Positions 1 to 7,547 of a DNA stretch of 64,000 bases are shown here, one piece after another. The notes beneath the pieces are model-generated. The model did no database searches and was not told the DNA's origin. It saw only the letters and a program-made list of their open reading frames with translations. Source of the stretch: Kriegella sp963975415 (GTDB taxonomy: Bacteria > Bacteroidota > Bacteroidia > Flavobacteriales > Flavobacteriaceae); assembly GCF_963975415.1 (NCBI RefSeq), contig NZ_CAXBGN010000003.1, positions 124,001-188,000 of the forward strand, written 5' to 3'. The position numbers and the translations under genes are program-made. The first letter of the stretch is position 1; each line of letters starts with the position of its first letter.

Positions 1-71
1 ATACGCTTTACGAGACGCAGGCAACTGAGGGCGATGATGGAGATGTAGATGATGGTAGGGGAGATGATTAA
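1..71 (+). CDS. C-terminal tail of a small acidic lipoprotein-like gene (truncated by window edge)
   Basis: The frame starting at base 3 is open from the window edge to a TAA at 69-71. It encodes a tail that includes ATEGDD and ends in a run rich in Asp and Gly. The same ATEGDD motif and acidic end occur in the 50-residue lipoprotein at 42239-42391. That gene sits in the same place relative to the paralogous kinase/regulator pair, which is the main reason to believe this fragment is coding. The N-terminus lies outside the window, so a signal peptide cannot be seen. A terminator-like hairpin follows at once. Confidence 0.5.
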   Translation, partial: TLYETQATEGDDGDVDDGRGDD

Positions 72-94
72 TAGCATCGACTAAAATTTAAGCG

Positions 95-121
95 AGCCAT
101 ATCTTCGGATATGGCTTTTTT
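95..121 (+). terminator. Rho-independent terminator between small lipoprotein gene and kinase
   Basis: A perfect 9-bp stem (AGCCATATC / GATATGGCT) closes a TTCG tetraloop and runs into a T tract. It lies 23 bp after the preceding stop codon and 35 bp before the kinase ATG. It could end most transcripts of the small gene and let a fraction read into the kinase. Confidence 0.8.
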
Positions 122-155
122 ATTTTACTACATTTATAGTCAAACTAATTTTGAC

Positions 156-2117
156 ATGGCACGTGCCCGAGTTTTCTTCTTGATGATCTTGTTGGCTTTC
201 TTAGGGTGTAAGAATTCGAAAGAACTTGAAACTTCAAAGCAGAACGACCATAGCATTCAAGAAGCTTTGAAACCTAGCAAGAATACCGCCCTTGATTTTA
301 AACAACGGCTAAAATGGATAGACAGTGCCCATGCAAGCCAACAAAAAAAACCTATAGACAAATTAACGCTCGCCATTCTATACGATAAGAGTGCCTTGCA
401 CTATAAACTGAAGCAAAGTGATAGTGCTTCATTTTATGATGACTTACTGTTGAGAAAGTCCAGCTTACTGGGAGACGACTATTACATGGGAAGAGCAAGT
501 CATCGACTAGCCTATGATTTTAAAAGTCATGGGGTTTATGATAGTGCCTATTTCTATTATAACATTTCAAAAAATGCCTTTCAGAATTTAGGGGATAGTA
601 GTCAAGTGGGCAGGCGGTTAATGAGTATGGGGCTCATACAAAAAGACCAAAACGATTTTTTTGGAAGCAAAGAAACCTTAACAGAGGCGTTACAATTTTT
701 GAAATCCCCAAAAGATGACAAATATATTGCCTCTTGTTTTAATGCGCTTGCTACCAATCACAGAAAACTGCTGAATTATAAAGATGCGGTTGTCTACTAT
801 TTGAAGGCTATAGAATTCTCCGATTTGGAAATGGACAAGTTAATCTATACCAATAATTTGTCGGCTACCTATATCGACCACGGAGCATATGCAAAAGCCA
901 TTGGCTTGTTGCAAGAGGCATTAAAGAATTCTTCACTGCAGAAAAGGCAAAGGGAATATGCCAGGGTAGTCGACAACTTGGCCTATGCCCTATGGTTGGC
1001 AGGGGAAAATGCTACTCCAGAAAACCTTATCAAGGCATTGGACATACGAATTTCCGATGGTGACAAGCGGGGCCAAATAGCGAGTTATACACATTTAGGG
1101 GAATACTATACCGCAAACGACTTTCGAAAAGCACACGTTTATTTTGATTCGGCCATGCGCTTATCAAAATCATTGAAAATACCTAGAGCCGAGCAAGATG
1201 TTCTTAGATTCCTAATCGACTTGAATCCTAAAAATATAGCCTTAAGAGATCGGTATACCTTTTTACAAGACAGTATGTATTCCCAAGAACTCAAGGTCAA
1301 AACCCAATTTGCCAAATACAAATATGATGATAGGTTAAAGCAAGAATCGATATTAAACCTACAGACTGAAAAAGCGGTTCAAGAGCTTGAAGTCGCCAAA
1401 GAACGTAACTATAAGGTAACCTTTGTTTTTGCTTTTTTTATGGCTTGTTTAGGATCAGGTTTTATTTATTATTTCTTTAAACAGCGTAATAAAAACCTTA
1501 AGAAGAAGGCAACTTTCTTAAAGCAACGTAATAAAATTGAAAAATTGGAAGCCGTTTATGAGACCGAAGCTCAACTATCAAGAAGGCTTCACGACGACTT
1601 CGGGGCACAACTGAACCACACCATGCTTTTAATTCAGAACAATGCCGAAAAATCGATACTACTTGACAAGATCGATGGTCTTTACCAACAAAGCAGGGAT
1701 TTTTCAAGGGAAATCAATGATGTCGATACGGGAGCATCCTATAAAGATGAACTTTTTGAAATGCTCCGCGTACAAACACCTCCAAGCACAAAATTATACA
1801 CGACCGGTAGCAAAGAAATTGAATGGTCAAAGATTAGTGGATTGAACAAAACGGTACTTTATAAAGTGCTTCGCGAAATAATGATGAATATGGCTACTTA
1901 CAGTGAAGCATCTTTGGTTACCATTACATTTTTGAAAGTTGAAAATTTCTTGCGAATAAAATATTTCGATGATGGGGTAGGGGCTTCCGTAGAAGCGCTA
2001 AATTCTAAAAATGGACTACGGAATACGGAAAAGCGTATTCAGGCGATTGATGGAACAATTATATTTGAATCGGAAAAAGGAAAAGGATTTAAGGTCGAAA
2101 TCAACATCCCAAATTAA
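156..2117 (+). CDS. TPR-containing sensor histidine kinase with lipoprotein-like N-terminus (locus 1)
   Basis: Sensor kinase of the HisKA_3/NarL class. From ATG 156 the protein is 653 residues and begins with a hydrophobic stretch ending in a lipobox (LAFLGC). An upstream in-frame ATG at 111 overlaps the terminator and would spoil that signal, so 156 is preferred. Residues ~70-390 hold TPR-like helical repeats, presumably periplasmic. A second hydrophobic segment lies at ~418-442. The phosphoacceptor motif RLHDDFGAQL is at ~475-485. The ATPase domain keeps an N-box Asn (REIMMN), DDGVG and a GLRNTEKRI G2-like box. It is followed 14 bp later by its regulator. It is clearly paralogous to the kinase at 40165-42087. 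The signal it senses is unknown. Confidence 0.9.
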   Translation: MARARVFFLMILLAFLGCKNSKELETSKQNDHSIQEALKPSKNTALDFKQRLKWIDSAHASQQKKPIDKLTLAILYDKSALHYKLKQSDSASFYDDLLLRKSSLLGDDYYMGRASHRLAYDFKSHGVYDSAYFYYNISKNAFQNLGDSSQVGRRLMSMGLIQKDQNDFFGSKETLTEALQFLKSPKDDKYIASCFNALATNHRKLLNYKDAVVYYLKAIEFSDLEMDKLIYTNNLSATYIDHGAYAKAIGLLQEALKNSSLQKRQREYARVVDNLAYALWLAGENATPENLIKALDIRISDGDKRGQIASYTHLGEYYTANDFRKAHVYFDSAMRLSKSLKIPRAEQDVLRFLIDLNPKNIALRDRYTFLQDSMYSQELKVKTQFAKYKYDDRLKQESILNLQTEKAVQELEVAKERNYKVTFVFAFFMACLGSGFIYYFFKQRNKNLKKKATFLKQRNKIEKLEAVYETEAQLSRRLHDDFGAQLNHTMLLIQNNAEKSILLDKIDGLYQQSRDFSREINDVDTGASYKDELFEMLRVQTPPSTKLYTTGSKEIEWSKISGLNKTVLYKVLREIMMNMATYSEASLVTITFLKVENFLRIKYFDDGVGASVEALNSKNGLRNTEKRIQAIDGTIIFESEKGKGFKVEINIPN

Positions 2118-2131
2118 TAACGATTTATACC

Positions 2132-2797
2132 ATGTTCAAAAAAGTTTTGATTGCCGAAGATTTTCAAGATACCAATAGGGGCATAGTCGATGCTTTACGC
2201 AACAAATTAAACATTCGAGAAATACAAGAAGAACTCTATTGCGATACGGCGTATAACAGGCTTAAGCTTGCCCTAGAAAAAGAAGCTTCTTTCGATTTAC
2301 TGATAACGGACCTTTTTTTTAAGGAAAGCCATATCGATAGAAAGCTTTCTTCGGGAACGGAACTTATTAAGGCGGCCAAAACCCTCCAACCTAGTTTAAA
2401 GGTTATTGTGAATTCTATGGAAGATAACCCGGTCAAAATCAAAGTACTTTTTCACGATTATAAAATAGACGGTTACGTATGTAAGGGCCGCCACAGCTTG
2501 GTCGAACTAGTGAATGCCATTGATACCGTTTCTGTCGACAAAACCTATGTCTCCCCGCAAATAAATTTAAGCGTTTCCAATAACGTTTTTGAATTGGATG
2601 AATATGACCTTTTGATCTTAAAGGATCTGGCCGATGGTTTTAGTAAAAAAGAAATCGTCGAAAAATTCAAGAGGGAAAATATTTCCCCCAATAGCGAAAG
2701 TACCATTGATAAAAGAGTGAGCAAGTTATTCGATGAATTCGGGGCAAAAAACACAACACACCTTATTGCCAAACTTACCCGGGAAGGAAAAATATAA
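2132..2797 (+). CDS. Response regulator, REC plus LuxR-like HTH (locus 1)
   Basis: A 221-residue regulator with a receiver domain at 1-125. The acidic pair is E9-D10, the phosphoacceptor is D60 in FDLLITDL and the conserved Lys is K118. A C-terminal helix-turn-helix of LuxR/NarL type spans ~150-220. It follows the TPR kinase by 14 bp, so the two form a pair. The regulator at 39484-40152 is a paralogue with the same landmarks at the same residue numbers. A palindrome and promoter begin 46 bp after its stop, as they do near the paralogue. This makes these palindromes good candidates for its binding site, which is an inference. Confidence 0.93.
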   Translation: MFKKVLIAEDFQDTNRGIVDALRNKLNIREIQEELYCDTAYNRLKLALEKEASFDLLITDLFFKESHIDRKLSSGTELIKAAKTLQPSLKVIVNSMEDNPVKIKVLFHDYKIDGYVCKGRHSLVELVNAIDTVSVDKTYVSPQINLSVSNNVFELDEYDLLILKDLADGFSKKEIVEKFKRENISPNSESTIDKRVSKLFDEFGAKNTTHLIAKLTREGKI

Positions 2798-2842
2798 TAC
2801 TGGTTTTCTAAAAACGGCCAAATCAAAATAAAGTGTAATCCT

Positions 2843-2887
2843 TTACGGAAAACTGTAAGGGATTGTCTTTTAATGGAGGTAGTTTTG
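2843..2887 (+). promoter_or_regulatory. Palindrome-linked promoter, copy 1
   Basis: TTACGG-AAAA-CTGTAA at 2843-2858 is followed, after exactly 21 bp, by TAGTTTTG (2880-2887), a match to the Bacteroidetes -7 element TAnnTTTG. The spacer holds GGGATTGTCTTT, which is repeated almost unchanged in copy 2. The small Cys protein starts 30 bp downstream. The geometry fits an activator bound next to the -33 region. Confidence 0.75.
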
Positions 2888-2917
2888 AATAGTATAAATG
2901 ATAAACCTAATATTCTT

Positions 2918-3067
2918 ATGGCCGTTAAACATATACCAACTGGCGAAGTCCATAGGGGATATAAAGGCAGAACTACAGGATGCGGTTTTGATACCAAAGT
3001 ACAGCCTAGTCATTGGGAAAAAACAACCGAAAAAGTTACTTGCGATCGCATTGGGTGTAAAAATTAA
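2918..3067 (+). CDS. Small Cys-containing protein, 49 residues
   Basis: The protein starts MAVKHIPTGEVH and carries Cys22, His32, Cys42 and Cys47, ending VTCDRIGCKN. The Cys/His spacing suggests metal binding or a compact disulphide fold. It has no signal peptide or membrane segment, so it is probably cytoplasmic. An earlier in-frame ATG at 2873 would overlap the -7 element, so 2918 is preferred. It is the first gene after the kinase/regulator pair and lies directly behind a palindromic promoter, suggesting it is a direct target of that pair. I have a general impression of similar short proteins in other flavobacteria but can assign no function. Confidence 0.65.
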   Translation: MAVKHIPTGEVHRGYKGRTTGCGFDTKVQPSHWEKTTEKVTCDRIGCKN

Positions 3068-3208
3068 AACCGTTTCACCGAATTAATCAAACTTCAAGCT
3101 CTTCTAATTTCGCTATGCTAAAGCGACAGCCCTCCTTGAGCGGAAAGATTAACCATTTGCTTTATGGAATTATCTTAAAAATCAATGCCAGAAAGCCCAT
3201 TTTTTGCT

Positions 3209-3253
3209 TTACGGAAATCTGTAAGGGATTGTCTTTAAATGGCTTTAGGTTTG
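3209..3253 (+). promoter_or_regulatory. Palindrome-linked promoter, copy 2
   Basis: TTACGG-AAAT-CTGTAA (3209-3224), a 21-bp spacer with the same GGGATTGTCTTT core, then TAGGTTTG (3246-3253). The next start codon is 22 bp downstream. Similarity to copy 1 extends across the whole ~50 bp, so this may be a duplicated promoter. The stretch from 3068 to 3208 shows nothing else convincing. Confidence 0.75.
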
Positions 3254-3275
3254 AAGTATTATATAATTTGTTATC

Positions 3276-4346
3276 ATGGAACTCCAAAATCAACTTAAGG
3301 CACTTGCCGAAAAAATAGGACAATTAAAAGACAAGATAGATACCGAAGAATCTACCAAACATGCTTTTGTGTTGCCTTTTATCAACTTATTGGGTTACGA
3401 CACTTTTAATCCACTCGAAGTAGTGCCCGAATTCACAGCCGACATTGGGCTCAAAAAGGGGGAAAAGGTTGATTATGCCATTTTTCAGAATGGCCAGCCC
3501 ATTCTTATCATAGAATGTAAAAATTGGAAGGAGAAACTTAATGCTCATAATTCACAATTGTTTCGATATTTCCATACCACAAAAACACGATTCGCTTTAC
3601 TTACCAATGGTGTTGAGTATCGGTTTTATACCGATTTGGAAGCCACCAATAAAATGGACGAAAGACCATTTTTTGAGTTTGATATCACCCAACTAAAAGA
3701 AAGTGCGGTACACGAGATTGCCAAATTTCATAAATCAAAATTCGATATTGAAAAAATAGTCGATAACGCAAGCTCTTTAAAATACACGAAGGAAATCAAA
3801 AAGGTGATTGCTGAGGAATTGCTGTCTCCTTCCTATCATTTTGTAAAGCTTTTTGCGGGTAAAGTATATGCAGGTCGACTTACTGAAAAAGTAATGACGG
3901 AGTTTACAGACCTTGTCGGCAAAGCTTTTTTACAGACCATCAGTGAAAAGGTCAATGATCGCTTAAATGCAGCGCTAAACAAAGAGTCGGAAAAACAGCT
4001 GGAAGAGGTTCAAGAACCTGAAATGATTAGTAAGATAATTACCACGGAAGAAGAACTGGAAGGTTATCGCATAGTAGTGGCCATTTTAAGAAGAAAATTG
4101 CCAATTGAGCGTATCGTGCATCGAGATACCCAATCGTATTTTGGAATACTGCTCGATAATAACAATAGAAAACCACTTTGTCGGTTATATCTTGGAAGTT
4201 CGACCAAATATCTAGCGCTTATCGATGAAAATAAACAAGAGATTCGGAAACCATTGCAAACTATTGACGACATATATCAATTCGAAAAAAACCTCTTAAA
4301 AACCGTCGATTATTATGAAAGCAAAAGTAACATGGTAACAAATTAA
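3276..4346 (+). CDS. Orphan type I restriction R-subunit N-terminal-domain (HsdR_N-like) protein
   Basis: 356 residues, cytoplasmic. Residues ~25-140 match the HSDR_N nuclease-like domain: STKHAFVLPFINLLGYD, then VDYAIFQNGQPILIIECKNW with D66, E80 and K82 forming the D...ExK site of the PD-(D/E)XK fold. The remaining ~200 residues are mostly helical plus a conserved C-terminal part that I do not recognise. True HsdR subunits are about 1,000 residues and carry helicase motors. None is present here, and there is no HsdM or HsdS nearby. It is therefore one of the common orphan proteins annotated as type I restriction endonuclease in Bacteroidetes. It lies behind palindromic promoter copy 2. Whether it cuts DNA is not shown. 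Confidence 0.8.
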   Translation: MELQNQLKALAEKIGQLKDKIDTEESTKHAFVLPFINLLGYDTFNPLEVVPEFTADIGLKKGEKVDYAIFQNGQPILIIECKNWKEKLNAHNSQLFRYFHTTKTRFALLTNGVEYRFYTDLEATNKMDERPFFEFDITQLKESAVHEIAKFHKSKFDIEKIVDNASSLKYTKEIKKVIAEELLSPSYHFVKLFAGKVYAGRLTEKVMTEFTDLVGKAFLQTISEKVNDRLNAALNKESEKQLEEVQEPEMISKIITTEEELEGYRIVVAILRRKLPIERIVHRDTQSYFGILLDNNNRKPLCRLYLGSSTKYLALIDENKQEIRKPLQTIDDIYQFEKNLLKTVDYYESKSNMVTN

Positions 4347-4417
4347 AAACCCCTTGTCAATCCGATCCCAGCTGTCGATGGGGCGTCGGTCAAGAACGTA
4401 AATTCGGGTAGTTTAAA

Positions 4418-5230
4418 TCACGGAAATTTAAAGGTCAATTGCACTGGTAGATGATCGGAAAGCTTTCTGGCTTTTTCCAGGTTCTCACAAAATCGAACAA
4501 AATCGATCGCACCACTTGCTGTTTTATCAATGTCTTTGGAATAGAAAATATTGTCAATGGGGTGATTGAGGTAACCGGTACCATTACAGCTTCTCTTAAG
4601 CGTGGTTTTTTGATTTGAAATGGCTGCACGAAATCCGTTTGCTTTTAAATCATCAAAAACAGGTTTTGCCTCGTCAACATTAAAATCTCCGGCCAAAATC
4701 AACGGAGCGCCCAAACTTGTATTTATATAGGTGTTCAAAGCCTTTATTTCGGCCTCGGGATTTTTATCAAAAGGCCGTGAATGAAAATTCACGAGGGTCA
4801 ACTTTTCTTGGTTTATAAAAAATTCCATTAAGTAGGGCTCCCTATCAATGTGTGAATCTAGGGCCGCAATCAGCTTCCCCCGGTTTTTTATTTTAATATG
4901 ACGGGTCTTCCAAATAAAGGCGTAGCGCTCGGTGGCGTATTTTGAGCTATGGGTAGGGTTGCTGATGACATAATCCCATTGGGCACCTTTTCTATTAAGT
5001 ATATCGGAGAGTTTTGCGACCGCCTGTGCGCCTCCATAACCGGAAACTACTTCTTGGATAGCCAAAATATCGGCATCCTTGACGATGTCGGCAATTTGCT
5101 GCAACTCTTCACTGCTTTTGGTTTTGCCAAAATCACGAATATTCCATGAAATCAAGTTGACATGGTCAATTTGTGAAAAAAGTGTAAAGTGACAAAATAA
5201 GGTAACTAGAAAAAAGAGTCTTTTGGTCAT
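4418..5230 (-). CDS. Secreted endonuclease/exonuclease/phosphatase family protein
   Basis: 270 residues with a signal peptide ending near LFSQ, so exported. DNase I-fold motifs appear in order: SWNIRDFG near the start, ILAIQEV, VNFHSRPF, ILAGDFNVDE and the closing SDHLPVQLTF. These supply the metal-binding Asn/Glu and catalytic His/Asp of the family. The length matches secreted DNase-like members better than sphingomyelinases, so extracellular DNA or a nucleotide is a reasonable substrate guess. It is convergent with the orphan nuclease-like gene and 70 bp away from it. Its substrate cannot be read from sequence alone. Confidence 0.87.
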   Translation of the reverse strand: MTKRLFFLVTLFCHFTLFSQIDHVNLISWNIRDFGKTKSSEELQQIADIVKDADILAIQEVVSGYGGAQAVAKLSDILNRKGAQWDYVISNPTHSSKYATERYAFIWKTRHIKIKNRGKLIAALDSHIDREPYLMEFFINQEKLTLVNFHSRPFDKNPEAEIKALNTYINTSLGAPLILAGDFNVDEAKPVFDDLKANGFRAAISNQKTTLKRSCNGTGYLNHPIDNIFYSKDIDKTASGAIDFVRFCENLEKARKLSDHLPVQLTFKFP

Positions 5231-5325
5231 TTGGTCGTGGTTGTAATAGCACGAAAATAACTAAAAAGTCATTGATTCATTACAGATAAGCGTAATCTGT
5301 CGCAGCTAGGTTCGAACTCAGAAGA

Positions 5326-5445
5326 CTATCTTTTCATCACTTGCATGATAAAAAAAACGGTTATAGAAATAATCAGACAACTGATAGCCGCTATGATATT
5401 CTCTTTGGTGAATTCTCTTTTGATGTTCCCTAATATAGTTTTCAT
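5326..5445 (-). CDS. Small single-pass membrane peptide, 39 residues
   Basis: This is a complete short reading frame: ATG, a charged N-terminal part (KREFTKEN), one strongly hydrophobic stretch of ~20 residues (IIAAISCLIISITVFFIM) and a basic end (KR). The layout is that of a small inner-membrane peptide. It lies alone in the 500-bp gap between the DNase-fold gene and the locus 1 operon. No family is recognised. Coding status rests only on its amphipathic layout and proper start and stop codons. Confidence 0.4.
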   Translation of the reverse strand: MKTILGNIKREFTKENIIAAISCLIISITVFFIMQVMKR

Positions 5446-5675
5446 GACATTTATTTCCTACAAAACTAGTACGAAGCTAAACTTTTGAGGAAACTAGTCG
5501 TTCTAGGTAAAATAGGTTCGTTTAACGGAGTTCTGATGTGGTCTTGGCGAAAAAAAAGGGGTTTTATCTAAAAAATGGTTGCTTCACTTCTTTGGAAGGC
5601 TTGATGTTTCGAAGTCGAGGAAAAGAGTCAATATGGTGCGACAAGCAACACAGTTTCAGGTATGGGAGAAACAAG

Positions 5676-5725
5676 ATAAAAAAATGGTTTGCCGTGGGAA
5701 TCATATTTACCCAAAGCAAACCATT
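5676..5725 (-). terminator. Terminator of the SusC/SusD operon (locus 1)
   Basis: Arms AATGGTTTGC (5683-5692) and GCAAACCATT (5716-5725) enclose a further TGGG/CCCA pairing. On the minus strand the stem is followed by a run of T (5676-5682). It lies 32 bp past the stop of the last operon gene. Confidence 0.75.
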
Positions 5726-5756
5726 CGTCGTATTTACTAAAATGCTGTTTTTTAGA

Positions 5757-6848
5757 CTATTCCTTTATTTTGGTATATGGAATTTTCATTTTAATTTCCC
5801 AACTACCCGAATCGTTTATTTTGATTCCCCATCGAATATAAGCCCTATTTCTTATTTCTCCCGTGTCGGGATCCAAATAGGGAGTCCAGTCCATGGGGCC
5901 ATTGTCAGCTTCAAAGGCCTCATCATCTACCGTAAAGGCATCATCGGTGGTCAGATAGTACATCAAATAGGAATTGGTTCCGGAAGCATACGTTCTTCCG
6001 TACTGGGGGAACGGAGGGGCGGGCAACGAAAAGGTAGAACCTGTGGCGTCTATTTCGGTGTCTATAGAATTATCATGATAGTTTTGCAAGTAGGTCGATC
6101 CGGAAGGATAGAATACTACTTTTTCAGGATTTAAGGGGGTACCGTAACTGTCAGCAATGACCATTTTGACCTTTACTCCCAACGCTGGTTCTTCGCTAAC
6201 CTTGGTGACCGTAATGTATGGATGGGTGCCATCTAAAACACTGGGAACTCCTTCATCAAAATCATTCATAATGGTCGAGGTGTAGGCAATGTCATAAGCC
6301 CCATCACCCTTGCCCAATTGTAACCTTGATCTCATTTCGGTAGGAAATTCTACCGGTTGAAAATCTTCCATTTTTACAATGACGAAGTCATCAAGTTGGC
6401 GTTCGCCTCTTACGTTAGTGGCTTTTACGTTAATCTTATATATATCGTTTCCGGTAACAAATTTACTAGCTTGGGTAAAGGCCAATTCTCCACTTACCTC
6501 ATTGATAAGTATGGTCGGAAAATCACCCAATTCCAACTTTTCTTCGACCAAGGCCAAAGTCGTATCTGTTTCAGCATTAAAGGCAGATTTCCAAGTTAGC
6601 AGTTCATATTCATCGAACAGATCGTTGGTCGAATTGCCCTGCGCGTCTGTTATACCGGTGATTTCCCATTTAAGTGGATAGGTGGATCCTTCAATGGCCG
6701 GGGCCGCCCCGATTTTGAACACCCCTCGTGGAACCGAGATGGTGTCTTCTAGGGCATGAATGTTGTCACTGATATAACCTACTTCCGGCGGTTGACAAGA
6801 TGCGACCACCACGATAATGATCAGTATGGAATAAAGTATTTTTTTCAT
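5757..6848 (-). CDS. DUF5007-like surface lipoprotein of glycan-uptake locus 1
   Basis: From ATG 6848 the protein is 363 residues with a short signal and lipobox (VVVASC). An upstream frame extension to 6929 would overlap the fasciclin gene and bury the signal, so it is rejected. After the lipidated Cys come beta-rich segments containing PRGVFKIGAAPAIEG and, near the end, RWGIKINDSGSWEIKMKIPY. This resembles the DUF5007 proteins often found after SusD and fasciclin genes. That family name is from memory. It is last in the operon SusC-SusD-fasciclin-this gene, 22 bp after the fasciclin stop. By position it may be a surface glycan-binding protein, but no carbohydrate-binding module is recognised. 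Confidence 0.75.
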   Translation of the reverse strand: MKKILYSILIIIVVVASCQPPEVGYISDNIHALEDTISVPRGVFKIGAAPAIEGSTYPLKWEITGITDAQGNSTNDLFDEYELLTWKSAFNAETDTTLALVEEKLELGDFPTILINEVSGELAFTQASKFVTGNDIYKINVKATNVRGERQLDDFVIVKMEDFQPVEFPTEMRSRLQLGKGDGAYDIAYTSTIMNDFDEGVPSVLDGTHPYITVTKVSEEPALGVKVKMVIADSYGTPLNPEKVVFYPSGSTYLQNYHDNSIDTEIDATGSTFSLPAPPFPQYGRTYASGTNSYLMYYLTTDDAFTVDDEAFEADNGPMDWTPYLDPDTGEIRNRAYIRWGIKINDSGSWEIKMKIPYTKIKE

Positions 6849-6870
6849 CTTTTTGTTTTTGTGGTTTTTA

Positions 6871-7515
6871 TTAGTCCCTTTCGAAATTGAATAATGTGTG
6901 ATTTCCCTGAAGGACATGAATAACGCCATTGGTAGAAATAAGGTTGGAGGTTTTTACGACCACTTTGTCGTCATCATCAATGTTATCCCATTCATCCCAA
7001 TCGTCTCCCTTTTGGTAAGTGAAATACACATATTCGGGTTTCGTATCCAATTCGCCATTATATTGATCTGTAGGTTCTAATGAAATTCTTCGTTGCTCGC
7101 CATTCTCAGCGGTATAGATCCTACCCTGATCTTTGATCATGTTTTCCCTTTTGATTTCCCCAGGAAAAACATAACCGCCCATATATTTGGTTAGGGTATC
7201 CAACGGAATATCGTTCACCGTATACTCCGCCAAGGGATCTGTCTCTCGCATGTCGGCCAAAACTCCATCAACATAGTTCTTTATGGAAAGGTTGTTCGGT
7301 GCAAAAACGGTAGTGCTACCATTTACCAAATCTGACATTCCTGCTCTTTCTATCAAGAGGGCCAAGGTGTCTAATTGTTCATGTGATTTAAAAAACTCTA
7401 GAGTGGTCGTTCCCACTTCTGGGTTACTGATGCCACCATCGATAAGATAGTTTCCATCGTTATCACAAGAATAGAAGGCTATTACAGCGATTAATATGAT
7501 TATTATTTTTTTCAT
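6871..7515 (-). CDS. Fasciclin-domain lipoprotein
   Basis: 214 residues with a lipoprotein signal (VIAFYSC). The fasciclin (FAS1) fold is shown by the two typical boxes: STTVFAPNNLSIKNY near residues 65-80, and the closing ISTNGVIHVL followed by the last strand. The middle contains an acidic stretch (DDWDEWDNIDDDD) that could bind cations. FAS1 domains mediate adhesion or ligand binding, and in Bacteroidetes they recur beside SusC/SusD pairs. It starts 32 bp after SusD and is co-directional, so it probably sits on the cell surface as an accessory of this transporter. Confidence 0.85.
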   Translation of the reverse strand: MKKIIIILIAVIAFYSCDNDGNYLIDGGISNPEVGTTTLEFFKSHEQLDTLALLIERAGMSDLVNGSTTVFAPNNLSIKNYVDGVLADMRETDPLAEYTVNDIPLDTLTKYMGGYVFPGEIKRENMIKDQGRIYTAENGEQRRISLEPTDQYNGELDTKPEYVYFTYQKGDDWDEWDNIDDDDKVVVKTSNLISTNGVIHVLQGNHTLFNFERD

Positions 7516-7547
7516 CGTGATTGTTTTCTTTGGTTTTTAAAATGATG

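Noticed and set aside
3115..3318. Open frame of 67 codons on the plus strand
   Set aside because: It spans palindromic promoter copy 2 and overlaps the HsdR_N-like gene start, and its product shows no signal or motif.
5309..5319. GGTTCGAACTC resembling a tRNA T-arm, possible attachment-site remnant
   Set aside because: The flanks do not form a T-stem, and no acceptor or anticodon arm is found around it.
5538..6134. Open frame of 198 codons on the plus strand
   Set aside because: It runs antisense through the operon terminator and the DUF5007-like gene, and the product is low in recognisable features.
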